NCBI RefSeq assembly: GCF_014645695.1
Contig: NZ_BMMF01000017.1
Coordinates: forward strand, 44,713-108,712
Reading direction: 5' to 3'
Length of the DNA: 64,000 nt
Source: Salinarimonas ramus
GTDB lineage: Bacteria > Pseudomonadota > Alphaproteobacteria > Rhizobiales > Beijerinckiaceae
Numbering within the stretch: the first letter of the stretch is position 1; the number at the start of each line of letters is the position of its first letter. Made by a program: the position numbers and the translations under genes. Below, piece by piece: positions 44,270-54,279 of this stretch. The notes under the pieces were generated by a model. It saw only the letters and a program-made list of their open reading frames with translations. It did no database searches and had not been told where the DNA came from.

Positions 44270-44782
44270 TCAGAACAGAAGCGTCGGCAGGCGCACCGAG
44301 AGGAGCGCGACGAAGATCCAGACGACCGGCGCCGTCACGAGCGCGGCGAAGCCGATCAGCACGAGCGGGCGCCGCTCGCCCTGGAGCGCCAGCGATGCCG
44401 CGAGGAAGACGAAGGTCGCCGCGTCGAAGCCGGCATGGGGGATCGCCGCCACGTAGGCGACGAGGAGCGCCATGAAGGCGAGGCTGGCGCGCGTCTGGCG
44501 GGCCTCCTCGCGGACCTTCGCGTCGTCGAGGGTCGTGCGCCGCGCGGCCGCGACGTCCTCCGCGATCGCCGCGAGGAGCGCCACGATGCCGATGGCGGCG
44601 GCCGGCACGATCAGGATCGTGTCGGCGATGCCCCGCGACTTCGAGGCGACGTCGGCGGCGTAGCCCGCCATGGCGAGCGCGAGCGCCAGCGCGAAGAGAA
44701 CGGCCCCCACCGGCCAGGCCGGCCGGCGGGGGGACGCGCTCTCGGGGGAAGCGCCGTCTTGCGACATGGGGTCCGGCGACAT
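44270..44782 (-). CDS. tctB: tripartite tricarboxylate transporter small permease TctB
   Basis: This is a roughly 170-residue membrane protein with four helices (AVLFALALALAMAGYA, ILIVPAAAIGIVALLAAI, ASLAFMALLVAYVAAI, LIGFAALVTAPVVWIF). TctB proteins are poorly conserved and are recognised mainly by context between tctC and tctA. The ATG at 44782 (MSPDPMSQDG) is the preferred start. An ATG at 44818 would overlap tctC, and one at 44767 would shorten it by five residues. Confidence 0.88.
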   Translation of the reverse strand: MSPDPMSQDGASPESASPRRPAWPVGAVLFALALALAMAGYAADVASKSRGIADTILIVPAAAIGIVALLAAIAEDVAAARRTTLDDAKVREEARQTRASLAFMALLVAYVAAIPHAGFDAATFVFLAASLALQGERRPLVLIGFAALVTAPVVWIFVALLSVRLPTLLF

Positions 44783-44798
44783 CGCGCTCGGGCCGGCC

Positions 44799-45827
44799 TC
44801 AGCGCAGCTTCTCGGCATGGGGCACGAGCGCCGCGTAGGCGTCGTCGACGAGCGCCTGGCTCTCCTCGGGGCCGACCCAGTCGGCGCCGATCTTGGCCTC
44901 GCGGGCCCAGGCCTGGAACTCCTCGCTCTCCACGGTCTCGCGATAGGCGTCGACGAGGATCTGCCAGCGGTCGGGATGCTCCTCCTTCAGGGCGGAATGC
45001 GCGATCAGGCCGGTGATGTTGCCGCCGATGAGGGCGACGGGCTCGACGCCCATCTCGCCGAGCGCCTCGTTGAGGAGCGGCGCGTCGTGCTCGCCCGGGT
45101 CCGAGGTGTTGACGACGGCGAGCACCCGGATGCGGTCGCGGATCGAGGCGGCGGCTTCGGCCGCGATGATCTCGAAATCGACCTGGTTGCCGGCGAGCGC
45201 CGCGCGCAGGGGCGCGCCGCCGTCATAGGTGACGAAGCGCACGTTGTCGGTTGGAATGTCGAAGGCGTCCATCAGGATGTAGGTCTGGATATGCCCGCCA
45301 TTGCCGAAGATGATGCCCGAGGACACGGCACCCGGCTCGCGCATGGCCTCGACCAGCTGATCGAGCGTCTCGTAGGGGCTGTCCTGGTGGACGGCGACGA
45401 TGGCGTAGTCGTTCCACTGCGCGTTGAGGAGCGAGAAGTCGTCCCATTCCACCGGCGCGCCGCTGACCAGGATCGCGCTCGACAGGTAGGGCGTGGCCTG
45501 CATCAGGAGCAGCGTGTTGCCGTCGGCCGCCTGCTGCTGGAAGTAGGTCGCGCCGAGCGCGCCCGCGCCGCCGGCGCGGTTCTCCACCGTGATCGGCACG
45601 CCCAGCCGCGGGCTCATGTGCTCGGCGAGGCCGCGCGCCATGCGATCCGCGCTGCCGCCGGCATTGAAGGGCACGACGATGGAGATCGGCTCGTCGGGCC
45701 AGGCGAGGGCTGCGGAGGGGGCGGCCAGCGCCGCGAGCCCGAGCGCGGCGGCGCCGACGAGGGCGCGGCGCGTGAGCGAGCCGCCCGTGAGCCGCCCCGT
45801 CGCTGCGGCGAAGCTGTCGAAAAGCAT
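44799..45827 (-). CDS. tctC: tripartite tricarboxylate transporter binding protein TctC (Bug family)
   Basis: This is a 342-residue periplasmic binding protein. The N-terminus has a twin-Arg pattern (LTRRALVGAAALGLAAL), so export through Tat is possible. Family blocks include PISIVVPFNAGGSADRMARGLAEHM and GVPITVENRAGGAGALGATYFQQ. Bug proteins bind carboxylates and similar small acids. The gene is divergent from the GntR regulator, with a palindromic site between them, and is followed by tctB and tctA. Confidence 0.94.
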   Translation of the reverse strand: MLFDSFAAATGRLTGGSLTRRALVGAAALGLAALAAPSAALAWPDEPISIVVPFNAGGSADRMARGLAEHMSPRLGVPITVENRAGGAGALGATYFQQQAADGNTLLLMQATPYLSSAILVSGAPVEWDDFSLLNAQWNDYAIVAVHQDSPYETLDQLVEAMREPGAVSSGIIFGNGGHIQTYILMDAFDIPTDNVRFVTYDGGAPLRAALAGNQVDFEIIAAEAAASIRDRIRVLAVVNTSDPGEHDAPLLNEALGEMGVEPVALIGGNITGLIAHSALKEEHPDRWQILVDAYRETVESEEFQAWAREAKIGADWVGPEESQALVDDAYAALVPHAEKLR

Positions 45828-45890
45828 GGTCTTTCCTCCCGGCGTCTTCTGTTCCGTGGTGGCGCGAGAGTGCGACCTGTGCTTAAGTCA

Positions 45891-45903
45891 TGTCAATATG
45901 ACA
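45891..45903. promoter_or_regulatory. palindromic operator between tctC and gntR
   Basis: TGTCA-ATA-TGACA is a near-perfect 13-bp inverted repeat in the 97-bp divergent region. On the minus strand it contains TTGACA, a -35-like hexamer that could serve tctC. It lies 21 bp before the GTG start preferred for the regulator. GntR/HutC regulators bind this kind of site, so it may control both directions. Confidence 0.65.
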
Positions 45904-45924
45904 AATCGGGATAGGGAGCCATAC

Positions 45925-46683
45925 GTGTCCGGGGGCGATCCGTGGCCCAAGCACCACCAGCTCTACCTCGTCCTGCGCCAGCAGATCCGCGAGGGCGCCT
46001 TCGACGGCGGCGTGCCGCTGCCGAGCGAGCACAAGCTCGGGGGGGAGTTCGGCGTCTCCCGGATCACCGTGCGCCGGGCGATGGAGCGACTGGAGCAGGA
46101 GGGCTTCGTCGAGCGCCATCGCGGGCGCGGCACCTTCGTGCGCGACGGCGCGGCGATCTCGCCGGTCCAGGCGAGCATCAGCGGCTCGGTGGAGAACCTC
46201 GTCGCCATGGGGCTGGAGACCCAGGTGCGGGTCATGGGCGTCGACTACGTGCCGCCGCCGCCCGCCGTGGCGCGCCAGCTGGGGCTCGCCGCCGGCGCGC
46301 CGTGCCAGCGCGCGGTTCGCGTGCGCGCCCTCGACGGTCGGCCGTTCTCGCATCTGACGACCTACGTACCCGAGGAGATCGGGCGAACGTTTGATGTGGA
46401 CGACCTCGCGCGCACCCCGCTCCTCATCCTGATTGCGCAGGCCGGGCGGCCCATCGCGCGGGCCGCGCAGAGCGTCTCGGCGACGCTGGCGACGCCCGAG
46501 ATCGCGCGCGCCCTCGACATCGATCCGGGCGAAGCGCTCCTCGCCATCCGCCGCGTGGTGCGCGACGTCGACGGACGGGCGGTGGAGGTGATGCACGGCC
46601 TCTACCGGCCCGACACCTACGAGCACGAGATGGCGCTCGAGCGCACCAACGAAGGCGGCGTCGAGCTCTGGAAGGCGCGCTGA
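45925..46683 (+). CDS. GntR-family (HutC-type) transcriptional regulator
   Basis: This is a roughly 252-residue regulator. The N-terminal wHTH (LRQQIREGAFDGGVPLPSEHKLGGEFGVSRITVRRAMERLEQEGFVER) is followed by a UTRA ligand domain (SISGSVENLVAMGLETQVRVMG to the C-terminus). GTG at 45925 is preferred because AGGGAG lies 6 bp upstream. An ATG at 45898 would lie inside the palindrome and has no ribosome-binding site. It probably senses the substrate of the neighbouring tctCBA system. It is convergent with the next gene, 10 bp away. Confidence 0.9.
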   Translation: MSGGDPWPKHHQLYLVLRQQIREGAFDGGVPLPSEHKLGGEFGVSRITVRRAMERLEQEGFVERHRGRGTFVRDGAAISPVQASISGSVENLVAMGLETQVRVMGVDYVPPPPAVARQLGLAAGAPCQRAVRVRALDGRPFSHLTTYVPEEIGRTFDVDDLARTPLLILIAQAGRPIARAAQSVSATLATPEIARALDIDPGEALLAIRRVVRDVDGRAVEVMHGLYRPDTYEHEMALERTNEGGVELWKAR

Positions 46684-46693
46684 GCGGCTGCGT

Positions 46694-47755
<1,062 letters not shown>

Positions 47756-47759
47756 GGGA

Positions 47760-48560
47760 TCAGTCTCCGTGCGTCGGGGCGCGTCGCGCGCCGGGGAAGG
47801 TGAAAGCCGCCGCCTCGCGGGCGATGGCTCCCGCGGTCTCGGAAAGGCGCGGGGCGAGCGCGGCGAGGTCGGCCAGCGAATGGCGCAGCGTCGAGGACGT
47901 CACCGACATGGCGCCGAGCGGCCGGCCGGCCTCGTCGAGGATCGGCACGGCGACGCAGATGATCGTCGGCTCGTGCTCCTCGCGATCGAAGGCGATGCCG
48001 CTCGCGCGGATCTCGCCGAGCTCCGCGCGCAGGCTCTGCGGCGAGACGTGGGTCGCGGGCGTGTGCGGGTACCAGCTCTGCTGCGCCAGCGCCTTGTCGA
48101 GGGCGGGCGCCTCGAGATGGGCGAGCATCGCCTTGCCGACGCCGGTGCAATAGGCGGGGCCGATCTTGCCGGCGTCCGAGAACATCGGGATCGGGCGACG
48201 CGCGTTGCGCTTGTCGACGTAGAGGACCTGGCCGTTGTCGAGCTTGGCGAGATGCACGGTCTCGCCGATCGCTTCCGACAGCCGGTCGAGATGGGCGCGG
48301 GCGAGCGGGGCGAGCGTCGTCTGCTGCCAGGCGGCATGGGCGAGGCGGATGAGCCGGGCGCCGAGCGCGTAGGTATGGTGCGTCTCGTCGTAGGCGAGCA
48401 TGCGCTGGCTCACCAGCGTCTGCAGGAGGCGGTAGAGCGTCGCCTTGGGCAGCTCGCCGTCGGCCAGGATCTCGGCGAAGCGTACGGGACGGCCGTAGGC
48501 GGCCACCGCATCGAGCAGCGTCAAGGCCTTCCCCACCGTGCCGTCGGCGGGCTTGTCCAT
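47760..48560 (-). CDS. IclR-family transcriptional regulator
   Basis: This is a 266-residue regulator with an N-terminal wHTH (VGKALTLLDAVAAYGRPVRFAEILADGELPKATLYRLLQTL). The effector domain contains AYCTGVGKAMLAHL and CVAVPILDEAGRPLGAMSVTSS. The start at 48560 (MDKPADGTVG) has GGGGAGG upstream; longer frames begin in the divergent promoter. It is cotranscribed with the ATPase. It probably controls the galactoside locus opposite, through palindromes at 48649-48686. Confidence 0.92.
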   Translation of the reverse strand: MDKPADGTVGKALTLLDAVAAYGRPVRFAEILADGELPKATLYRLLQTLVSQRMLAYDETHHTYALGARLIRLAHAAWQQTTLAPLARAHLDRLSEAIGETVHLAKLDNGQVLYVDKRNARRPIPMFSDAGKIGPAYCTGVGKAMLAHLEAPALDKALAQQSWYPHTPATHVSPQSLRAELGEIRASGIAFDREEHEPTIICVAVPILDEAGRPLGAMSVTSSTLRHSLADLAALAPRLSETAGAIAREAAAFTFPGARRAPTHGD

Positions 48561-48621
48561 GCCCGTCACCTCCCCGTCTTTCCATCCCGCGGCGCAGCAT
48601 TCGTCGGCTGCACTCTCCTGG

Positions 48622-48686
48622 TTGACAACACTAGCGAGGGCAGGCATCGTTTTCAATAATCAAAACACGGTTCCAACATTCGGAAC
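48622..48686 (+). promoter_or_regulatory. putative promoter and IclR-type operators before the galactoside operon
   Basis: A TTGACA hexamer (48622-48627) is followed by two palindromes. The first is GTTTT-N8-AAAAC (48649-48666) and the second is GTTCC-N7-GGAAC (48670-48686). IclR proteins bind short inverted repeats like these. No good -10 is visible 17 bp after TTGACA, so the exact promoter is uncertain. Confidence 0.55.
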
Positions 48687-48723
48687 TCATCCGATGCGGG
48701 AGCCGATCGGGAGGAGACCTGGA

Positions 48724-49980
48724 ATGCCGTCGATCACGAAGACCCGCCTGCTCGCCTTCGCCGCCGCGACCATGCTCGCCGGCGCCGCGATGCCCGCCAT
48801 CGCGCAGGACGAGCCGCTCACCGGGGAGCTGCGCATCTTCCTCGACACTTCGAACCCGGCGCCCCGCGCCGCGATGGAGGGGATGATCGCGCGCTTCCAG
48901 GAGATGCATCCCGATCTCGACATCGAGACGACGATCATCGACCGCGAGGCCTACAAGACCCAGCTGCGCAACTTCCTCTCCGCAAACGCGCCGGACGTCG
49001 CCACCTGGCACGCGGGCAACCGCATGGCGCCCTACGTCGAGGCGGGCCTGCTCGAGGACGTCTCCGACCTGTGGGACGAGGAGGTCTCCCGCGACCTCGC
49101 CTCCACCAAGGGCTCGATGACGATCGACGGCAAGCAATGGGGCGTGCCCTACACCTATTATCAGTGGGGCGTGTACTATCGCGAGGACCTGTTCGAGCAA
49201 TACGGCATCGCCGAGCCGGCGACCTGGGACGAGTTCAAGGCCGCCTGCCAGACGCTGCTCGACAACGACGTGAAGTGCGTCTCCATCGGCACGAAGTTCC
49301 TCTGGACCGCCGCCGGCTGGTTCGACTACGTCAACCTGCGCACCAACGGCTACGAGTTCCACATGGACCTCACCGCCGGGCGCGTGCCGTGGACCGACGA
49401 GCGCGTGCGCCAGACCTTCGCCAATTGGCGCGAGCTCATCGACATGGGCGCCTATATCGACAATCACACCTCCTATTCCTGGCAGGAGGCGCTGCCCTTC
49501 ATGGTCCAGGGCGACGCCGCCATGTACCTGATGGGCAATTTCGTGGTCGCGCCGCTGCGCGAGGCGGGGCTCACCGACGACCAGATCGGCTTCTTTCAGT
49601 TCCCGTCCATCGACGCGGACCTGCCGATGGCCGAGGAAGCGCCGACCGACACGTTCCACATCCCCGCCCAGGCGCAGAACAAGGAGGCCGCCCGCGCCTT
49701 CCTGCGCTACGTGGTCGATGCCGAGAACCAGTCGATTATCAACGCCGAGCTGGGGCAGCTGCCGGTGAACTCGCAGGCCACGATCGAGGACGACGAGTTC
49801 CTCAACGCCGGCTTCGAGATGCTGTCCTCGGCCCAAGGCCTCTCCCAGTTCTTCGACCGCGACGCCCCGGCGGAGATGGCCAAGGCCGGCATGGAGGGCT
49901 TCCAGGAGTTCATGGTGCGCCCGGACAACCTGGACGCCATCCTCGAGCGCCTCGAGCGCGTGCGCCAGCGCGTCTACTGA
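48724..49980 (+). CDS. sugar ABC transporter substrate-binding protein
   Basis: This is a 418-residue cluster-B/D periplasmic binding protein with a signal peptide ending near AMPAIAQ. Typical blocks are ELRIFLDTSNPAPRAAMEGMIARFQEMHPDLDIE, KQWGVPYTYYQWGVYYREDLFEQYG and VQGDAAMYLMGNFV. The neighbouring glycosidases suggest an alpha- or beta-galactoside as ligand. GGGAGGAG precedes the ATG. A 9-bp hairpin follows its stop, as is common after binding-protein genes. Confidence 0.93.
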   Translation: MPSITKTRLLAFAAATMLAGAAMPAIAQDEPLTGELRIFLDTSNPAPRAAMEGMIARFQEMHPDLDIETTIIDREAYKTQLRNFLSANAPDVATWHAGNRMAPYVEAGLLEDVSDLWDEEVSRDLASTKGSMTIDGKQWGVPYTYYQWGVYYREDLFEQYGIAEPATWDEFKAACQTLLDNDVKCVSIGTKFLWTAAGWFDYVNLRTNGYEFHMDLTAGRVPWTDERVRQTFANWRELIDMGAYIDNHTSYSWQEALPFMVQGDAAMYLMGNFVVAPLREAGLTDDQIGFFQFPSIDADLPMAEEAPTDTFHIPAQAQNKEAARAFLRYVVDAENQSIINAELGQLPVNSQATIEDDEFLNAGFEMLSSAQGLSQFFDRDAPAEMAKAGMEGFQEFMVRPDNLDAILERLERVRQRVY

Positions 49981-49995
49981 GCCGCGAGCGCTCTC

Positions 49996-50026
49996 GCGAT
50001 CCCGGGCCCGCGCGGCTCGGGATCGC
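49996..50026 (+). terminator. intergenic hairpin after the binding-protein gene
   Basis: The stem GCGATCCCG / CGGGATCGC (9 bp, 13-nt loop) lies between the binding-protein and permease genes. There is no T run. Such hairpins commonly stabilise the upstream mRNA or reduce read-through, giving more binding protein than permease. Confidence 0.6.
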
Positions 50027-50065
50027 CGCATGATCGATCGCCCGTGAAATCCGAGGAGACCCGCC

Positions 50066-51013
50066 ATGGTCGCCGTCGCGACCCCGCCGCGCGGGGCCAA
50101 GCGCAAGGCGAAGGCGCCCACCGCCTTCGGCGGCTATTGGCGCCGCAACCAGCTCAAGCTCGCGCCGTGGCTCTTCCTGGCGCCGGGGGCGTTCTTCTTC
50201 GCGCTCTACGTGGTCGCGCCGATCCTCCAGAGCTTCCAGATCTCGCTCTACGAATGGGACGGTCTCGGCACGCGCGAATACGTCGGCCTGCGCAATTACG
50301 AGGAGCTGTGGTGGGACGACGCCTTCTGGACGGCGCTGCGCAACAACGTCGTCTGGCTCGTCCTCTACCTGCTGGCGATCCCCGGGGGCCTGTTCATCGC
50401 GCTGTTCCTGAACCAGACGGTGCGCGGCATCCGCATCTACAAGTCGTTGTTCTTCTTCCCCTTCGTGATCAGCCAGGTCGTGGTCGGCCTCGTCTTCGCC
50501 TGGTTCTACGATCCGACCTTCGGGCTGTTCAACGAGATCCTCGGCGTGTTCGGGCTCGGCCCCGTGGCCGTGCTCGGCGACCCGGACTACGTCACCTACG
50601 GCATCATCGCAGCCGGCCTGTGGCCGCAAACGGCCTATTGCATGATCCTCTACCTCACCGGGTTGAACGCGGTCGATCCCGAGCAGATCGAGGCCGGGCG
50701 CCTCGACGGCGCCAAGGGCTGGCGGATGCTCTGGTACGTCGTGCTCCCGCAATTGCGGCCCGCGACCTTCATCGCCTTCGTCGTGACGATCATCGGCGCG
50801 CTGCGCTCCTTCGACCTCGTCTCGGTGATGACGGCGGGCGGCCCCTTCGGCGAGAGCCGGGTGCTCGCCTACTACATGTTCGAGGTGGCGCTGTCGGAAT
50901 ACGGCTTCCGCATGGGCTACGGCGCGGCGATCGCGGTGGTGCTGTTCGCCATCATGATGATCTACATCGCCTTCTTCCTCACGAAGATGTACCGCGACGA
51001 GAAGGGGGTGTGA
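50066..51013 (+). CDS. sugar ABC transporter permease (MalF/UgpA type)
   Basis: This is a 315-residue membrane protein with six or seven predicted helices. The N-terminal cytoplasmic part is basic. The ATPase-contact EAA-type loop is VDPEQIEAGRLDGAKGWRMLWYVVLPQLRPA. It forms a pair with the permease at 51374, although a YjbR gene lies between them. It ends in a TGATG overlap with that gene. Confidence 0.93.
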   Translation: MVAVATPPRGAKRKAKAPTAFGGYWRRNQLKLAPWLFLAPGAFFFALYVVAPILQSFQISLYEWDGLGTREYVGLRNYEELWWDDAFWTALRNNVVWLVLYLLAIPGGLFIALFLNQTVRGIRIYKSLFFFPFVISQVVVGLVFAWFYDPTFGLFNEILGVFGLGPVAVLGDPDYVTYGIIAAGLWPQTAYCMILYLTGLNAVDPEQIEAGRLDGAKGWRMLWYVVLPQLRPATFIAFVVTIIGALRSFDLVSVMTAGGPFGESRVLAYYMFEVALSEYGFRMGYGAAIAVVLFAIMMIYIAFFLTKMYRDEKGV

Positions 51014-51372
51014 TGAGCGCCTCCTTCCGCCAGCGCGTCGCCGCGATCTGCGAGCGCCTTCCCGGGGTCGAGACCACCCGCGTATGGGGCGACAGCCACG
51101 AGGTGTGGACCGTCGGCGGGCGGATCTTCGCGGGCATCGGCACCATGACGCGCGGCGTCGCGGTGAAGTGCGCGGACGTCGAGACCGCGCAGATGCTCGT
51201 CGAGGCGGGCGTCGGGACGCCGGCCCGCTACTTCCACCGCTCCTGGCTGCTCCTGCCGGAGGATGCGCCGGAGGACGAGATCACCCATCGCATCGGCCTC
51301 TCCTACGATCTCATCCGCGCGAAGCTGCCCAAGGCGGCGCGCGCCGCCCTGCCCGTGCGGGAGGACGCCTGA
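51013..51372 (+). CDS. MmcQ/YjbR-family protein inside the ABC operon
   Basis: This is a 119-residue MmcQ/YjbR (DUF419) protein (VAAICERLPGVETTRVWGDSHEVWTVGGRIFAGIGT, then a C-terminal helical LSYDLIRAKLPKAAR). The fold is CyaY-like, and the function of the family is unknown, with DNA binding suggested for some members. It starts in a TGATG overlap with the permease gene and ends 1 bp before the second permease. Its position inside a transporter operon is unusual. Confidence 0.88.
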   Translation: MSASFRQRVAAICERLPGVETTRVWGDSHEVWTVGGRIFAGIGTMTRGVAVKCADVETAQMLVEAGVGTPARYFHRSWLLLPEDAPEDEITHRIGLSYDLIRAKLPKAARAALPVREDA

Positions 51373-51373
51373 C

Positions 51374-52222
51374 ATGTTCCCGACGCCCGTCGAGAAGTCG
51401 TCCGCCGCCTGGCGCGCCTCCTATCAGGCGCTGCTCCCGATCGCGCTCGTCGTCTGGCTCCTGCCGCTGATCGCGGTCGCGGTGTTCTCGATCCGGCCGG
51501 ACGCGGACTTCGCCAACGCGAACTATTGGGGCTGGCCGTCGGCGTTCAACCTCCTGGAGAATTACGGCGCGGTGTTCTTCCAGTCCGACATGCCGCGCTA
51601 CCTGCTCAACTCGGTGCTGATCACCGTGCCGACCGTGATCGGCGCGGTGGGGCTCGCCTGCATGACGGGCTTCGCGCTCGGCGTGTACAAGTTCCGGGCG
51701 AACCTCCTCGTCTTCTTCGTCTTCGTCGCCGGCAACTTCGTGCCGTTCCAGATCCTGATGGTGCCGGTGCGCGAGCTCACCCTCGATCTCGGCCTCTACG
51801 ACACGAAGACGGGCCTCGTGCTCTTCCACGTGGCCTTCCAGGCGGGCTTCTGCACGCTGTTCATGCGCAACTTCATCCGGGCGCTGCCGCGCGAATTGAT
51901 CGAGGCGGCGCGCGTGGAGGGCGTCTCCGAGATCCGGATCTTCTGGTACGTGGTGCTGCCGCTCATGCGCCCGGCCATCGCGGCGCTCTCGGTCCTGATC
52001 TTCACCTTCGTCTGGAACGATTATTTCTGGGCGATCGTGCTGACCCAGGGCGTCGATTCGCAGCCGGTGACGGCGGGCATCACCGCCTTCAACTCGCAAT
52101 ATCGCGCGGCCTATCACCTGATGAGCGCGGGCTCCATCGTCGCCGCGCTGCCGCCGGTCCTGATGTTCTTCCTCATGCAGCGCCACTTCATCGCCGGCCT
52201 GACGCTCGGGGCGGTCAAATGA
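51374..52222 (+). CDS. sugar ABC transporter permease (MalG/UgpE type)
   Basis: This is a 282-residue membrane protein with six helices. The EAA loop is PRELIEAARVEGVSEIRIFWYVVLPLMRPAI. It starts at 51374 (MFPTPVEKSS), since the longer upstream frame lies inside the YjbR gene. It ends in an ATGA overlap with the alpha-galactosidase gene, so the transporter and enzyme genes are translationally coupled. Confidence 0.93.
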   Translation: MFPTPVEKSSAAWRASYQALLPIALVVWLLPLIAVAVFSIRPDADFANANYWGWPSAFNLLENYGAVFFQSDMPRYLLNSVLITVPTVIGAVGLACMTGFALGVYKFRANLLVFFVFVAGNFVPFQILMVPVRELTLDLGLYDTKTGLVLFHVAFQAGFCTLFMRNFIRALPRELIEAARVEGVSEIRIFWYVVLPLMRPAIAALSVLIFTFVWNDYFWAIVLTQGVDSQPVTAGITAFNSQYRAAYHLMSAGSIVAALPPVLMFFLMQRHFIAGLTLGAVK

Positions 52223-54279
52223 GGCATGCTTGGCGCCTCGACACGCCGGCGCAGACGCTCGTGCTCGCGAGCCGCGAGGGCGGCCTGCCGGAGGTCGTCC
52301 ATTGGGGCGCGCCTCTCCCGCAGGACGAGGATCTCGAGGCGCTGGCGCAGGCTCTCCTGCCCCGCGAGGTCACCGGCGGCATGGCGGATGCGCGCCCGCC
52401 GCTGACGATCTGCCCGCTCGCGCAAGACGGGCACGGCGGCGCGCTCGGCGCCGATCTCGGCGACGCGCACCCGCGCCTCGCGCTGGAGCACGCCGATTAC
52501 GAGCCCGGCCGCAGCCTGCGCGCCGTCTTCGCCGGCGACGGCCATCGCTACACGCTCGCCATCGAGGCCGATGCCGAGACGGACGTCCTCGTGCTCTCGG
52601 CGATTCTGGACGCGCCCGGCCCCGTCCGCCACCTCGCCGCGCCAGCGCTCCCCGGCCCGCCGCTCGGGACGGCGGTGACGACCTTCGCCGGGCGCTGGAC
52701 GTCCGAGTTCCAGCGCCGGGACGTGCCCTGGTCCGCGGGGCCGCACGTGCGCGAGATCCGCGAGGGCCGCACGTCGCACCAGGCCTATCCCGGCCTCCTC
52801 ATGCCTTCCGGGGAGCTGCGCCACGAGACGGGCGAGGTCTTCGCCCTCGCGCTCGGGCAGTCCACCGGCCATCGGCTCGTGATCGAGGAGCTGCCCGACG
52901 GGCGCCGGCACGTCATGCTCGGGCCGGTCCTGCACCCCGCCGGCGCGACGCGCGTCACCGCCGGCCCGCTCTACGTCACGCGCTCGGACGCCGGCACCAA
53001 CGGCGTGATCGACGCCTTCCACCGGCACCTGCGCGCGCGCCTCGTGCGCTTTCCCGATCCGGCGCGCCCGCGGCCGGTGCACTACAATTCATGGGAGGCC
53101 GTCTACTTCCGCCACGACATGGCGGAGCTGAAGGAGATCGCCACCCGCGCCGCAGCGCTGGGCGCCGAACGCTTCGTCCTCGACGACGGCTGGTTCAAGG
53201 GCCGGAGCGACGACACGACGAGCCTCGGCGACTGGATCGTCGACGCCGACAAGTACCCGGATGGCCTCCACCCGCTCCTGGCGCACGTGCGCGCGCTCGG
53301 CATGCGCTTCGGTCTGTGGGTCGAGCCGGAGATGGCGAGCCCCGTCTCCGATCTCGCCCGCGCCCATCCGGACTGGATCCTCGGTCCCGGCGACCAGCCG
53401 CTGGCGCGAAACCAGCTCGTCCTCGATCTCTCCCGCGCGCAGGTGCGCGAGCACCTCTTCGCGCGCCTCGATGCGCTCCTGCGCGAATACGAGATCGACT
53501 ACCTGAAATGGGACCACAACCGCGCCCTGCCCGGCCCGGACCATCGGCAGGCCGACGGCTTCGCCACGCTGGTCTCGCGGCTGCGCGAGGCCCATCCGAT
53601 GGTCGAGATCGAGAGCTGCGCATCCGGCGGCGGGCGGCTCGATTGGGGGGCGCTCGCGCTCACGCAGCGCGTTTGGCTGTCGGATTCGAACGATGCGCTC
53701 GAGCGGCTGCGCATCCAGCACGAGGCGCTGCCCTTCCTGATCCCGGACGTGACCGGCAGCCATGTCGGGCCGCGCACCTGCCACACGTCGGGGCGCATCC
53801 TGCCCATGCGGCTGCGGGCGTGGACGGCGGCGCAGCGCCATTTCGGCTTCGAGATGGACCCGCGCGAGCTCACCCCCGAGGAGGCGGAGGTGCTCGCCTC
53901 CGTGTGCCATTGGTGGAAGGAGCGCCGCGACTGGCTGATGCCGGCGCGGCGCCTTCGCCTCGACACGCACGATCCGGCCCGCCTCGCCGAGATCGCCATA
54001 GCGCCGGACGGCGACCGGTTCGCGCTGTGGCTTGCGCAGGTGGCGACGCCGGGGCGCATCCTCCCGATCCGCCTGCGCATCCCCGGCCTCGAACGCGAGG
54101 CGCGCTATCGCGTATCCCTCGCTGATCCCGGCTGCGTCTCGCCGCTGTCGCGCGGCGGGCATCCGCTCCTGGCGGGGGCGGTGACGCTGTCGGGCGCGGC
54201 TCTCGCCGGCGCCGGCCTCGCGCCGCCGCTGCAGGAGCCCCAGAGCGTCCTCGTCCTCGAAGGAGAGCGTCTTCCATGA
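52219..54279 (+). CDS. alpha-galactosidase, GH36
   Basis: This is a 686-residue GH36 enzyme hydrolysing terminal alpha-galactosyl residues. The N-terminal beta domain covers about 1-300. The (beta/alpha)8 barrel has the nucleophile D432 (YLKWDHNR) and the acid/base D492 (LSDSNDALE, residues 487-495). The C-terminal beta domain ends the protein. No signal peptide is visible, so it acts on imported sugars in the cytoplasm. The ATG overlaps the permease stop (ATGA). Confidence 0.94.
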   Translation: MRHAWRLDTPAQTLVLASREGGLPEVVHWGAPLPQDEDLEALAQALLPREVTGGMADARPPLTICPLAQDGHGGALGADLGDAHPRLALEHADYEPGRSLRAVFAGDGHRYTLAIEADAETDVLVLSAILDAPGPVRHLAAPALPGPPLGTAVTTFAGRWTSEFQRRDVPWSAGPHVREIREGRTSHQAYPGLLMPSGELRHETGEVFALALGQSTGHRLVIEELPDGRRHVMLGPVLHPAGATRVTAGPLYVTRSDAGTNGVIDAFHRHLRARLVRFPDPARPRPVHYNSWEAVYFRHDMAELKEIATRAAALGAERFVLDDGWFKGRSDDTTSLGDWIVDADKYPDGLHPLLAHVRALGMRFGLWVEPEMASPVSDLARAHPDWILGPGDQPLARNQLVLDLSRAQVREHLFARLDALLREYEIDYLKWDHNRALPGPDHRQADGFATLVSRLREAHPMVEIESCASGGGRLDWGALALTQRVWLSDSNDALERLRIQHEALPFLIPDVTGSHVGPRTCHTSGRILPMRLRAWTAAQRHFGFEMDPRELTPEEAEVLASVCHWWKERRDWLMPARRLRLDTHDPARLAEIAIAPDGDRFALWLAQVATPGRILPIRLRIPGLEREARYRVSLADPGCVSPLSRGGHPLLAGAVTLSGAALAGAGLAPPLQEPQSVLVLEGERLP

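Noticed and set aside
40330..44475. Plus-strand frame of 1381 codons across dnaE2 and tctA
   Set aside because: It crosses the ends of two real genes in a shifted frame and shows no family similarity.
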